Below, piece after piece: positions 26,692 through 33,579 of a DNA stretch of 64,000 nt (positions are counted from its first letter, which is position 1; every line of letters begins with the position of its first letter). The stretch is from Chitinophaga filiformis (GTDB lineage Bacteria > Bacteroidota > Bacteroidia > Chitinophagales > Chitinophagaceae). The notes beneath the pieces were generated by a model that saw nothing but the letters and a program-made list of their open reading frames with translations, had not been told where the DNA came from and did not search any database. Location of the stretch: positions 62,001-126,000 of the forward strand of contig NZ_FNBN01000009.1 of assembly GCF_900102545.1 (NCBI RefSeq). The letters run 5' to 3'. Both the position numbers and the translations under genes were made by a program.

Positions 26692-27760
26692 TATTCTGTT
26701 ATTTTTATTGTTACCTATACTTACCTATGGTAAAAAAGGCGATAGTGAATTCAAAAAAGTTATAGTAAAAGAATTCAGTACAAATGCTGGTACAAACCTT
26801 AGTATATCTAACAAATATGGTAAGATCGTTGTCCATACATGGCAGAAGAATGAAGTGAAGGCAACAATCACGATTACCGGTTTTGGTAAGAGTGTGGAAG
26901 AAGCTACTTCCATTGTCAATATGGTAGATATTGATATGAACAACAGCGGAAATAATGCAAGCCTGCAAACCGTATACAATCCTTCAGCGTCCGGGAGCAA
27001 ATGGTTTTCCTGGGGAAGTAAAAAAGATTCCAAGGATTATGTGAACATCGACTATGAGTTGTATGTGCCTGAAAGACTGGCTAAACTATCCCTCGACAAT
27101 AATTTCGGAGATATTATCACTGATGTGCTTTCCTTTCCTACATCGATCAACATGAACTACTGTAATTACGATATTAAGGAGTCGGAGAGGCAACTTGATC
27201 TCAATATGAATTATTGCGATCGCGGGCGTATAGGAAAGGCAGAATCAGTAAACATAAGAGCTAACTATTCCAATCTTAAAAGTGATGCGATTTCATCACT
27301 CGTAACCAGATCAAACTATTGCGAATATAACCTGGGTACTGTGGGTAGTCTGAACACTTCCGGCAATTATGATGAATATAATGTAAACAAAGTAGGCTCT
27401 TTTAACGGCAAGAATACTTACACTGATTTCCGTATTGCAGAAGTACAGACAGAGATCAGTTCAAAACTGGTGTACGGCGACTTCTCGGCTAAAACATTAG
27501 GCACAGGATTTAAGAGTGGAGATTTCCAGCTGACCTATACAGATGTGAAGGTGGGCGTACCACAACGGCTTGGCCTACACATAAAGGTGCAGTTTAACCG
27601 GGGAGATGTGAGCACGGGAGAGCTTTCACTGAAAAATGTTGTCAACATTAAGAAAAACTCGCAGTTAACATATACGGCTTCTACCAATTCTGCTGATGAC
27701 AGATCTCCATCCATAAGTGTGAATGGCGTGTACAGCAACATCGCTTTTGAAAGCCGTTGA
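26675..27760 (+). CDS. secreted DUF4097-like beta-helical protein
   Basis: 361 residues with a signal peptide (MKEKFSILLFLLLPILTYG). The body consists of short strands typical of adhesin-like beta-helix proteins (SNKYGKIVVHTWQKNEVKAT). From about residue 155 an irregular motif returns several times (NMNYCNYDI, NMNYCDRGR, RANYSNLK, RSNYCEYNL, GNYDEYNV), placing three cysteines on successive turns. The gene overlaps the anti-sigma gene by 17 bases, so it belongs to the ECF operon. Function is unknown; sensing or surface shielding are guesses. Confidence 0.75.
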   Translation: MKEKFSILLFLLLPILTYGKKGDSEFKKVIVKEFSTNAGTNLSISNKYGKIVVHTWQKNEVKATITITGFGKSVEEATSIVNMVDIDMNNSGNNASLQTVYNPSASGSKWFSWGSKKDSKDYVNIDYELYVPERLAKLSLDNNFGDIITDVLSFPTSINMNYCNYDIKESERQLDLNMNYCDRGRIGKAESVNIRANYSNLKSDAISSLVTRSNYCEYNLGTVGSLNTSGNYDEYNVNKVGSFNGKNTYTDFRIAEVQTEISSKLVYGDFSAKTLGTGFKSGDFQLTYTDVKVGVPQRLGLHIKVQFNRGDVSTGELSLKNVVNIKKNSQLTYTASTNSADDRSPSISVNGVYSNIAFESR

Positions 27761-27810
27761 CAAATAATTCCTTCGTTAAACATGTAAACTCTCACCGCTA
27801 AATCTCATTT

Positions 27811-28548
27811 ATGAAAACGTTACGTCTTGGCTGGTTATTACCAGTACTATTGCTCTTTTCCGTGTTCACATTTTCTGCGTTTACCATCATTAACAATGAA
27901 AAGGTAAGGGGGAGTGGAAATATTAAAGAAGAGGCCCGCACTGAAGGACCATTCAGAAGTATCAGGACCTCCGGATCCTATAATGTATACATTACACAGG
28001 GCGCGAAACACGATATAAGGGTAGAAGCGGATGATAACCTGCTGCCTTTGATCATCACTAAGGTGAGCGGTAATGATCTTGAGATCTATACAAAAAAAGG
28101 ATATGATATCAAGCCTTCCAAAACCATTAATGTCTATGTAACATTGGACCAGCTGGAAGAGCTGTCTTCCAGCGGAAGCGGAGGTTTCTATAGCAAAGGC
28201 AAACTCAAAGGAGGTAATGTGAAATTTTCTTTCAGCGGCTCTACAAATACCGAACTGGACCTGAATGCAAATGATCTGCGGGTAGAGGTATCGGGCTCAA
28301 GCCATCTGAACCTGAAAGGAAGTATCCCTGCCACCAGGTATGATATATCCGGTTCTGCTGACGTGGAAGCATTGGATCTGCAGTCTGATAATGCTAATAT
28401 CTCGATCTCAGGTTCCGGCAAGCTGGATGTGGCTGTTGCGAAAAAACTGGATCTCAGCGTATCCGGAATGGGTAAAATCCGCTATAAAGGATCACCTGTT
28501 ATTAATCAGTCCTCTTCCGGTATGGCTAAGATCTCCAAAATAGACTAA
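27811..28548 (+). CDS. DUF2807 (head-GIN-domain) secreted protein
   Basis: 245 residues with a signal peptide (LGWLLPVLLLFSVFTFSAFT). The DUF2807 pattern starts RGSGNIKEEARTEGPFRSIR and TSGSYNVYITQGAKHDIRVE, then continues as a beta-helix of GSG/SGS turns (SSSGSGGFYSKGKL, FSGSTNTELDL, VSGSSHLNL, ISGSADVEAL, ISGSGKLDV, VSGMGKIRY). The function of the family is unknown. It is the last gene of the ECF operon, 50 bases after the previous stop, and is followed by a terminator. Confidence 0.88.
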   Translation: MKTLRLGWLLPVLLLFSVFTFSAFTIINNEKVRGSGNIKEEARTEGPFRSIRTSGSYNVYITQGAKHDIRVEADDNLLPLIITKVSGNDLEIYTKKGYDIKPSKTINVYVTLDQLEELSSSGSGGFYSKGKLKGGNVKFSFSGSTNTELDLNANDLRVEVSGSSHLNLKGSIPATRYDISGSADVEALDLQSDNANISISGSGKLDVAVAKKLDLSVSGMGKIRYKGSPVINQSSSGMAKISKID

Positions 28549-28605
28549 ACACAGTTGTTGGCTGCATACAACGCAGCCGGTTATCGGAAAGCATTCCGTT
28601 AACAC

Positions 28606-28633
28606 ACCCCGGGTATCGTCCCGGGGTTTTTTT
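28606..28633 (+). terminator. Rho-independent terminator of the ECF operon
   Basis: ACCCCGGG pairs with CCCGGGGT around a 6-base loop, followed by a run of seven T. Confidence 0.9.
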
Positions 28634-28652
28634 ATAACTCCTCAGTATGATT

Positions 28653-28660
28653 TATATTTG
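28653..28660 (+). promoter_or_regulatory. -7 element of the yajQ gene
   Basis: TATATTTG, an exact TAnnTTTG, lies 38 bases before the ATG at 28699. The -33 position falls in the T-tract of the terminator just upstream. Confidence 0.5.
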
Positions 28661-28698
28661 TCTCCCTTAAGCCATTAACGCTATAAAATTATTTTATC

Positions 28699-29190
28699 AT
28701 GCCGTCCTTTGATATTGTTAGCAAAGTAGATACTCAGACACTTGACAATGCGGTAAATACCGTAAAAAAGGAGATTACCACCAGGTTCGACTTTAAAGAT
28801 TCCCATGTAAACATGGAATTGAATAAAAAGGACCTGTCCTTAAATGTGGAAGTGGAAAGCGAAATGAAGATGACACAGGTAATAGATGTGCTGATAAGCC
28901 GTACAATGCGCCAGGGACTTGACGCAAATATCTATGACCTGAGCAAGGAGCCATATCAGAGTGGAAAAGTGGTAAAAAAGGAGATTCCGGTAAGAAACGG
29001 GATCAAACAGGAAGATGCCAAGAAGATTGTAAAACTGATAAAGGATTCTGGTATCAAGGTGCAGGCCGCCATTATGGATGATATTGTGAGGGTTACCGGC
29101 AAGAAAATAGATGATTTACAAGAGGTTATACAGAAAACAAAGGAAGCGAACTTAGGCATTCCTTTACAGTATACCAACATGAAGAGCTAA
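28699..29190 (+). CDS. yajQ: YajQ-family nucleotide-binding protein
   Basis: 163 residues matching YajQ end to end: MPSFDIVSKVDTQTLDNAVN, RFDFKDSHVNMELNKKDLSL, and the C-terminal VRVTGKKIDDLQEVIQKTKE. Family members bind nucleotides or cyclic di-GMP and, in some bacteria, influence virulence or phage replication; the role in Bacteroidota is not established. It is monocistronic, between a terminator and the rpmE promoter. Confidence 0.94.
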   Translation: MPSFDIVSKVDTQTLDNAVNTVKKEITTRFDFKDSHVNMELNKKDLSLNVEVESEMKMTQVIDVLISRTMRQGLDANIYDLSKEPYQSGKVVKKEIPVRNGIKQEDAKKIVKLIKDSGIKVQAAIMDDIVRVTGKKIDDLQEVIQKTKEANLGIPLQYTNMKS

Positions 29191-29209
29191 AATATTTAGT
29201 CTTTTCTTG

Positions 29210-29239
29210 TTGTTTTTGAAAAAATTATTTTACCTTTGC
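29210..29239 (+). promoter_or_regulatory. promoter of rpmE2
   Basis: TTG at 29210-29212, 19 bases, then TACCTTTG at 29232-29239, an exact TAnnTTTG. The start point should be near 29246. Confidence 0.6.
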
Positions 29240-29245
29240 ACCCTG

Positions 29246-29346
29246 TCTAATAATATTGGTTGAAACCAAGCATGGCATTCATCATGCAATCAGAGGAATG
29301 AATATGCGGGGTTGCATCTGGTAACAAAAAGAAAATTTAAATTCAG
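29246..29346 (+). ncRNA. structured leader of the L31 mRNA (candidate autoregulatory RNA)
   Basis: About 100 bases with several stems: TTGGT/ACCAA (29257-29270), GCATG/CATGC (29271-29288), and a competing GCATTCAT with ATGAATATGC (29276-29308), plus TGCAA/TTGCA (29286-29317). The overlapping pairings are mutually exclusive. L31 leaders are known in other phyla; this would be a Bacteroidota counterpart, which is an inference. Confidence 0.35.
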
Positions 29347-29598
29347 ATGAAACAGGGAATCCATCCAGAAAATTACAGATTTGTAATATTCAAAGATATG
29401 TCTAACGGACACACTTTCTTAAGCCGTTCTACCGCTCCTTCCAAAGAAACTCTCAAATGGGAAGATGGTAATGAATATCCGTTAATTAAGCTGGAAATTT
29501 CCAATACTTCTCACCCTTTCTATACCGGGAAGAACGTATTGGTGGATACAGCAGGTCGTATCGACAAATTCAACAAGCGTTACGCTAAGAAAGCCTAA
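29347..29598 (+). CDS. rpmE2: 50S ribosomal protein L31 type B
   Basis: 83 residues starting MKQGIHPENYRFVIFKDMSN and ending YTGKNVLVDTAGRIDKFNKR plus a basic tail. It lacks the CxxC zinc ligands of type A L31, so it is the zinc-independent form. In some bacteria this paralogue replaces the zinc form under zinc limitation; many Bacteroidota have only this one. It has its own promoter, a ~100-base leader and a terminator. Confidence 0.96.
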   Translation: MKQGIHPENYRFVIFKDMSNGHTFLSRSTAPSKETLKWEDGNEYPLIKLEISNTSHPFYTGKNVLVDTAGRIDKFNKRYAKKA

Positions 29599-29623
29599 TA
29601 AGGCCTTTAAAATAATTTTACTA

Positions 29624-29655
29624 ATCCCATCGGCATTTCCGGTGGGATTTTTTAT
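29624..29655 (+). terminator. Rho-independent terminator of rpmE2
   Basis: ATCCCATCGG pairs with CCGGTGGGAT (one G-T pair) around a 5-base loop, followed by T-rich sequence. Confidence 0.85.
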
Positions 29656-29666
29656 TTTTATCCCCT

Positions 29667-30833
29667 ATGGAGCGGAATTACATTCTTTTTGACACACCTG
29701 CACGAGAGTTGTTATATCCCTTCACCCATACAAGACCGGTCGCAGCCTGCCGTATTGGTATACTGACCATCCGGGAAAAATGGGAATACTGGCTGAATGC
29801 CGGTATCAGTTACCTTACCGTTCCCCACTTACAAAAGAAATATCCTCTTAAGAAAGACGAGGCAGTATATGCTGTCCTGATCCATGGGCATGTGTTGCCA
29901 GATGAGACACTGGTGCAGGCTATACAGGAGCTCCAACCAGGCCAGGAATTGTATAAAGGCGATGAGCCGATTGCAAAAGTTGTTGCCGGAAACAACCTGG
30001 ATGCAGAAGCTGTAGAACGAAAAGAGTATCTTGGTGCGGTATCCCGGATCAGGATGCCGTGGGACTTCTTTTTACTGAATGATCAGGCTATCCGGAGTGA
30101 TTTTGAACTGCTGACAAAAGAGAGGGTATCTGCTCCCATCAGTGATACCAATAAGGTGACAGCGCCCGAGCGCATTTTCCTGGAAGAAGGAGCCGTTGTA
30201 GAACATAGTATCCTCAATGCGAGTACTGGCCCTATATATGTGGGTAGAAATGCGGAGATTATGGAGGGCTGCCTGATCAGGGGAGCGCTGGCACTGGGAG
30301 AAAAAGCCGTACTGAAGATGGGAAGTAAGGTATATGGAGCTACGACCCTGGGACCCGGCAGTGTAGGTGGGGGAGAGATCAAGAATGTGGTAATGTTCGG
30401 CCATTCCAACAAAGGACATGATGGATATCTGGGAGATGCCGTGATCGGGGAATGGTGTAATCTTGGGGCAAACGCAACGGCTTCCAATCTAAAGAACAAT
30501 GCCAGCACTGTAAAAGTATGGATGGAAGCCTATAACAGAACCGAGTCTGCTGGTCTGAAATGCGGACTGTTGATGGGTGATTACAGCCGCTGCGGGATCG
30601 GTTCGATGCTCAATACCGGAACGGTCATTGGCGTATCCTGCAACATTTTCGGCGGAAGCCTGCCTCCTAAGTTCATTCCTTCTTTTTCATGGGGTGGGGC
30701 CGACGGATTGGAACCTTACCGGCTGGAACAGGCCGTGAGGGATGCTGGTATGTGGATGCAGTTTAAAGGGAGGCAAATGGAAGCGGCGGACAGACAGGTA
30801 CTGGAAGCTCTTTTCACAATTTTACGTGATTAA
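29667..30833 (+). CDS. GlmU-like putative sugar-nucleotidyltransferase
   Basis: 388 residues. The N-terminal ~150 residues start YILFDTPARELLYPFTHTRP and keep only part of a nucleotidyltransferase-like domain, without the usual LAAGxGTR loop. The second half is a left-handed beta-helix of hexapeptide repeats (VVEHSILNASTGPIYVGRNA, MEGCLIRGALALGEKAVLKM). This matches a Bacteroidota family annotated as a GlmU-like putative sugar nucleotidyltransferase; the substrate is unknown. tpiA starts 29 bases downstream on the same strand, so the two may be co-transcribed. Confidence 0.82.
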   Translation: MERNYILFDTPARELLYPFTHTRPVAACRIGILTIREKWEYWLNAGISYLTVPHLQKKYPLKKDEAVYAVLIHGHVLPDETLVQAIQELQPGQELYKGDEPIAKVVAGNNLDAEAVERKEYLGAVSRIRMPWDFFLLNDQAIRSDFELLTKERVSAPISDTNKVTAPERIFLEEGAVVEHSILNASTGPIYVGRNAEIMEGCLIRGALALGEKAVLKMGSKVYGATTLGPGSVGGGEIKNVVMFGHSNKGHDGYLGDAVIGEWCNLGANATASNLKNNASTVKVWMEAYNRTESAGLKCGLLMGDYSRCGIGSMLNTGTVIGVSCNIFGGSLPPKFIPSFSWGGADGLEPYRLEQAVRDAGMWMQFKGRQMEAADRQVLEALFTILRD

Positions 30834-30862
30834 CACTTTTTAAAATCAATATAGCGATAGAC

Positions 30863-31624
30863 ATGAGAAAAAAAATCGTTGCTGGAAACTGGAAAATGAA
30901 CCTGACCCTGGGCCAGGCAGAACAGCTGATCAATGACATTTTGCAGGCTGGCCTGCGATTGAAAGATGGACAGGAAGTGGTATTGGCCACGCCTTTTCCG
31001 TATCTGTTGAAAGCAAAGTCATTATTAAAAAACACTCCTGGTTTTTATCTGGGAGCCCAGAACAGCGCATCTGAAAAATCAGGCGCTTATACCGGTGAAG
31101 TATCTGCTGAGATGTTACAGTCTGTAGGTGTTGATTATGTAATATTGGGACACTCTGAAAGAAGGGAGTATTTCCAGGAAAGTAATGCAACGCTCGCGAA
31201 GAAGATTGACCTGGCCCTTGCTAACGGCCTGAAACCAATCTTCTGCTGTGGAGAGCCACTGGAAGTGAGAAAGGCAGAAACACAAAACGAATATGTAGCA
31301 AAACAGCTGGAAGAAAGTCTGTACCATTTGACTGAAGAGCAGGTAAAAAATGTAGTGATTGCTTATGAGCCAATCTGGGCGATCGGTACCGGGCTGACTG
31401 CCAGCGCTGCTCAGGCTCAGGATATGCATGCTTTCATCAGGGCTCAGATAGCTGCTAAATATGGCAGGGAAGCAGCATTACGTATGACTATCCTATACGG
31501 CGGTAGCGCTAAACCCTCCAATGCGGAAGAGCTGTTCGCTTGTCCGGATGTGGATGGGGGCCTGATCGGTGGTGCCTCTCTGGTAGCTGCTGATTTCCTC
31601 GCTATTATTCAGAAGCTGGGATAA
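30863..31624 (+). CDS. tpiA: triosephosphate isomerase
   Basis: Glycolytic enzyme that interconverts dihydroxyacetone phosphate and glyceraldehyde 3-phosphate. 253 residues with the catalytic lysine K11 (GNWKMN), electrophilic histidine H97 (ILGHSERR), base E169 (AYEPIWAIGTG) and the phosphate-binding LYGGSAKPSN and GGLIGGASL. Length is standard. It is the last gene before a terminator. Confidence 0.98.
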   Translation: MRKKIVAGNWKMNLTLGQAEQLINDILQAGLRLKDGQEVVLATPFPYLLKAKSLLKNTPGFYLGAQNSASEKSGAYTGEVSAEMLQSVGVDYVILGHSERREYFQESNATLAKKIDLALANGLKPIFCCGEPLEVRKAETQNEYVAKQLEESLYHLTEEQVKNVVIAYEPIWAIGTGLTASAAQAQDMHAFIRAQIAAKYGREAALRMTILYGGSAKPSNAEELFACPDVDGGLIGGASLVAADFLAIIQKLG

Positions 31625-31648
31625 TTGTAAAAGAATATATCATTGTAG

Positions 31649-31679
31649 AGCAGTCCGCCGCGGGTGGGCTGCTTTTTTA
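31649..31679 (+). terminator. Rho-independent terminator of tpiA
   Basis: AGCAGTCC pairs with GGGCTGCT (one G-T pair) around a GC-rich loop, followed by six T. Confidence 0.85.
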
Positions 31680-31743
31680 TGCATAAGGCCCCACATAGGA
31701 TTGGCGTATCAGATTCAGTTCCAGTTTGATATATCAGCGAGCA

Positions 31744-31781
31744 AAAAAAGTTAGTATTTTATGCTAAAAAAGTTAGTATTT
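31744..31781 (+). promoter_or_regulatory. phased direct repeats over the -33 region (operator candidate)
   Basis: AAAAAAGTTAGTATTT occurs twice without a mismatch, at 31744-31759 and 31766-31781. The repeat distance is exactly 22 bases, two turns of the helix, and the second copy covers the -33 region of the promoter whose -7 box is at 31796-31803. Confidence 0.6.
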
Positions 31782-31795
31782 CAGGAAATCTTCTT

Positions 31796-31803
31796 TATAT
31801 TTG
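31796..31803 (+). promoter_or_regulatory. -7 element of the 2H phosphoesterase gene
   Basis: TATATTTG is an exact TAnnTTTG, 53 bases before the ATG at 31857. Confidence 0.55.
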
Positions 31804-31856
31804 TATTGTCAATATTCAAATAACCAGTACATCTTAAGTTAAAAACTTACTTGGTT

Positions 31857-32474
31857 ATGCATACAAATAACAACATTGCATTTGAACAGGAAACATTGTA
31901 TGATTACTTGTTGGTAGTAAGTCCCGGTACTAACATTACCAATGACGTAACAGCATTGAAGAAATTAGTAGCCCAGGAATTGGGAATGTATGGCAGTCGC
32001 TTTTCCAAAGCCCATATCAGCCTTTTCAGATCTGTATTTCCTGCAAGATTTCAGGATGATTTTATTCATCTGCTGGATGATGTAGCAAAGAAACAATCAG
32101 GCTTCACGTTATATACCTCAAAGTTTGATCATTTTGAACATGGTCCTGACAAACGTACCATTTATATCAATGTAGCTAATCCCAAACCTCTCGCTGAGCT
32201 GCATAAAAAAATACTGCAGGAGTTTGATATAAAGCCAGGTTCATTCAAGCCACATATCACCATTGCAAGAGCTATCAGTACACCTGAATTTGATAAAGTA
32301 TATGATCACTTCTACAACCAGGTTTTTGTACGTAGTTTCCAATGCAAGAGCTTTTCATTATTGCGTAAGCCAGCCAGTGGCGGTAGCTATGAACTTGTGA
32401 AGGAATTTGTATTCGGAGATGAAGCTGTTCAGCAGGATGCAACGCTGTTTAACTACGCGAATTACGCTGCATAA
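31857..32474 (+). CDS. 2H phosphoesterase (2'-5' RNA ligase-like) protein
   Basis: 205 residues with the two H-x-[ST] motifs that define the 2H superfamily: HIS in FSKAHISLFRSV (about residue 60) and HIT in FKPHITIARAI (about residue 134). Members act on 2',3'-cyclic phosphates, tRNA-splicing intermediates or 2'-5' linked oligonucleotides; the substrate here is unknown. An in-frame TTG two codons upstream is a less likely start. Two identical 16-base repeats sit over its promoter, so it is probably regulated. Confidence 0.8.
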   Translation: MHTNNNIAFEQETLYDYLLVVSPGTNITNDVTALKKLVAQELGMYGSRFSKAHISLFRSVFPARFQDDFIHLLDDVAKKQSGFTLYTSKFDHFEHGPDKRTIYINVANPKPLAELHKKILQEFDIKPGSFKPHITIARAISTPEFDKVYDHFYNQVFVRSFQCKSFSLLRKPASGGSYELVKEFVFGDEAVQQDATLFNYANYAA

Positions 32475-32689
32475 TCGTATAAATTGTAGTGCTATAACGA
32501 GGTAGGCTACATGGTTGCGTACGCAATATAGTCGCTGTATATTTTCCATATTACATCGTCAGTTAGGTCTGTTGAGCGGTATTATCCGGTAAACTGTTGC
32601 TATAATCTGCATATGCCATGTGTTTTGAAAGCTGCATAGGCAGTTAGTTCAGGTGTATACGGTGTGCGGATCTATACAATATAATAGCT

Positions 32690-32861
32690 GCATGATCTGT
32701 GTTACTTTATAAGCGATGATTTTTAATACCCTCAGATTTCATCTGCGATCACATTTCTATAAAACTGCATAGCAAGCATTGTCTGTGTTGTTATATAAGC
32801 GGGTGATTGCGAAATACCCGACAGACTTCATTTGCGGCCATATTCATAAAACCACATAATT
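32690..32861. repeat. diverged 86-bp tandem duplication
   Basis: Copy 1 (32690-32775) and copy 2 (32776-32861) align along their whole length with about one third of positions changed. Shared blocks include TCTGTGTT, TATAAGCG, AATACCC, TTCAT and CATAAAAC-like ends. No frame stays open through both. Confidence 0.55.
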
Positions 32862-33012
32862 CTGCGTCGCTGCATTGTTTTCATAACACTGCATAGTCCG
32901 CATTATCAATATAACATAAATACATAAAATACCTTTTCTTATTGGCTTTTATCCCATGTTTGTTAACCCATTCTCATTCAGATTTTAATTTTTCCGTTTA
33001 CATGGCTGTTTG

Positions 33013-33020
33013 TAGATTTG
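33013..33020 (+). promoter_or_regulatory. -7 element of the acylphosphatase gene
   Basis: TAGATTTG, an exact TAnnTTTG, lies 36 bases before the ATG at 33057. TTTC at 32991-32994, 18 bases upstream, may serve as the -33 element. Confidence 0.5.
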
Positions 33021-33056
33021 AGCAATACAATTACTCATCCTTCATCACCGCGTTAT

Positions 33057-33332
33057 ATGGAAAAGATACATAAGCAGATCCTGGTAAAAGGAAAAGTCCA
33101 GGGAGTGTATTTCAGGGCCAGTACGAAACACACAGCAGATGATCTTGGCATTACAGGAGAAGTGAGGAATTTACCCAATGGTAATGTACTGATTACTGCA
33201 GAAGGAGATGAGAGTAAGATGGAAGCGTTTATTGCCTGGTGCAGACAGGGACCACCTTTTGCTAAAGTTACTGAGCTGATTATTACTGTTGCCCCTTTAC
33301 AGGATTACAAAGCGTTTGATGTAGTGCACTGA
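33057..33332 (+). CDS. acyP: acylphosphatase
   Basis: Small enzyme that hydrolyses carboxyl-phosphate bonds. 91 residues from ATG at 33057; the frame extends 13 codons upstream to a TTG inside the -7 element, which is not a usable start. The family pattern is intact: VKGKVQGVYFRASTKHTADD with the catalytic arginine, and VRNLPNGNVLITAEGD with the catalytic asparagine. It is monocistronic. Confidence 0.95.
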   Translation: MEKIHKQILVKGKVQGVYFRASTKHTADDLGITGEVRNLPNGNVLITAEGDESKMEAFIAWCRQGPPFAKVTELIITVAPLQDYKAFDVVH

Positions 33333-33426
33333 GATCCGCTGATGCTGTTATTGTTTAATAGTTTTATATAGGTTTTTGTTTGCAGGTGCCTGTTGCAGCT
33401 GCAAATAATTGCAGTGTCAGCAAATA

Positions 33427-33457
33427 TTTGCTGCGGCTGCAAGTGTGCTGAACTTTG
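33427..33457 (+). promoter_or_regulatory. intergenic promoter overlapped by a perfect palindrome
   Basis: TTTG at 33427-33430, 19 bases, then GAACTTTG at 33450-33457, one base off TAnnTTTG. The 16-bp palindrome CAGCAAATATTTGCTG (33418-33433) covers the TTTG element, and TTGCAGCTGCAA (33392-33403), also a perfect palindrome, lies just upstream. No gene starts downstream on this strand. Confidence 0.4.
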
Positions 33458-33463
33458 TGATAT

Positions 33464-33565
33464 TAGCAGATGTTGAGCGCATCTTTAAGTGTTTTCCCTC
33501 AAACAAATTACCATACAAAAGGGCAGTTCTGTGGGTTCACAGGGCTGCCCTTTTGTATATCGGTT
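33464..33565 (+). ncRNA. candidate small RNA ending at a strong terminator
   Basis: A transcript from the promoter at 33427-33457 would be about 100 bases long. It would carry a first hairpin, AGATG/CATCT (33468-33485), an unpaired AC-rich middle, and the terminator hairpin at 33513-33558. The short open frame here reads through the terminator and is unlikely to be a gene. The terminator alone could instead serve acyP and the convergent peptidase. Confidence 0.3.
33513..33558. terminator. bidirectional terminator between acyP and the C1 peptidase
   Basis: ATACAAAAGGGCAG (33513-33526) pairs perfectly with CTGCCCTTTTGTAT (33545-33558), with an inner CTGTG/CACAG stem. The A-run on one side and T-run on the other suit termination in both directions. 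Confidence 0.88.
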
Positions 33566-33579
33566 CACTTTTATGATGA

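Larger units (their letters stand above)
32475..33056. other. 582-base intergenic region with repeated sequence
   Basis: AT-rich, with no credible gene or terminator on either strand. The word CTGCAT recurs at 32607, 32632, 32688, 32765, 32870 and 32889. It contains an 86-bp diverged tandem duplication (listed separately) and the acylphosphatase promoter. Confidence 0.5.
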
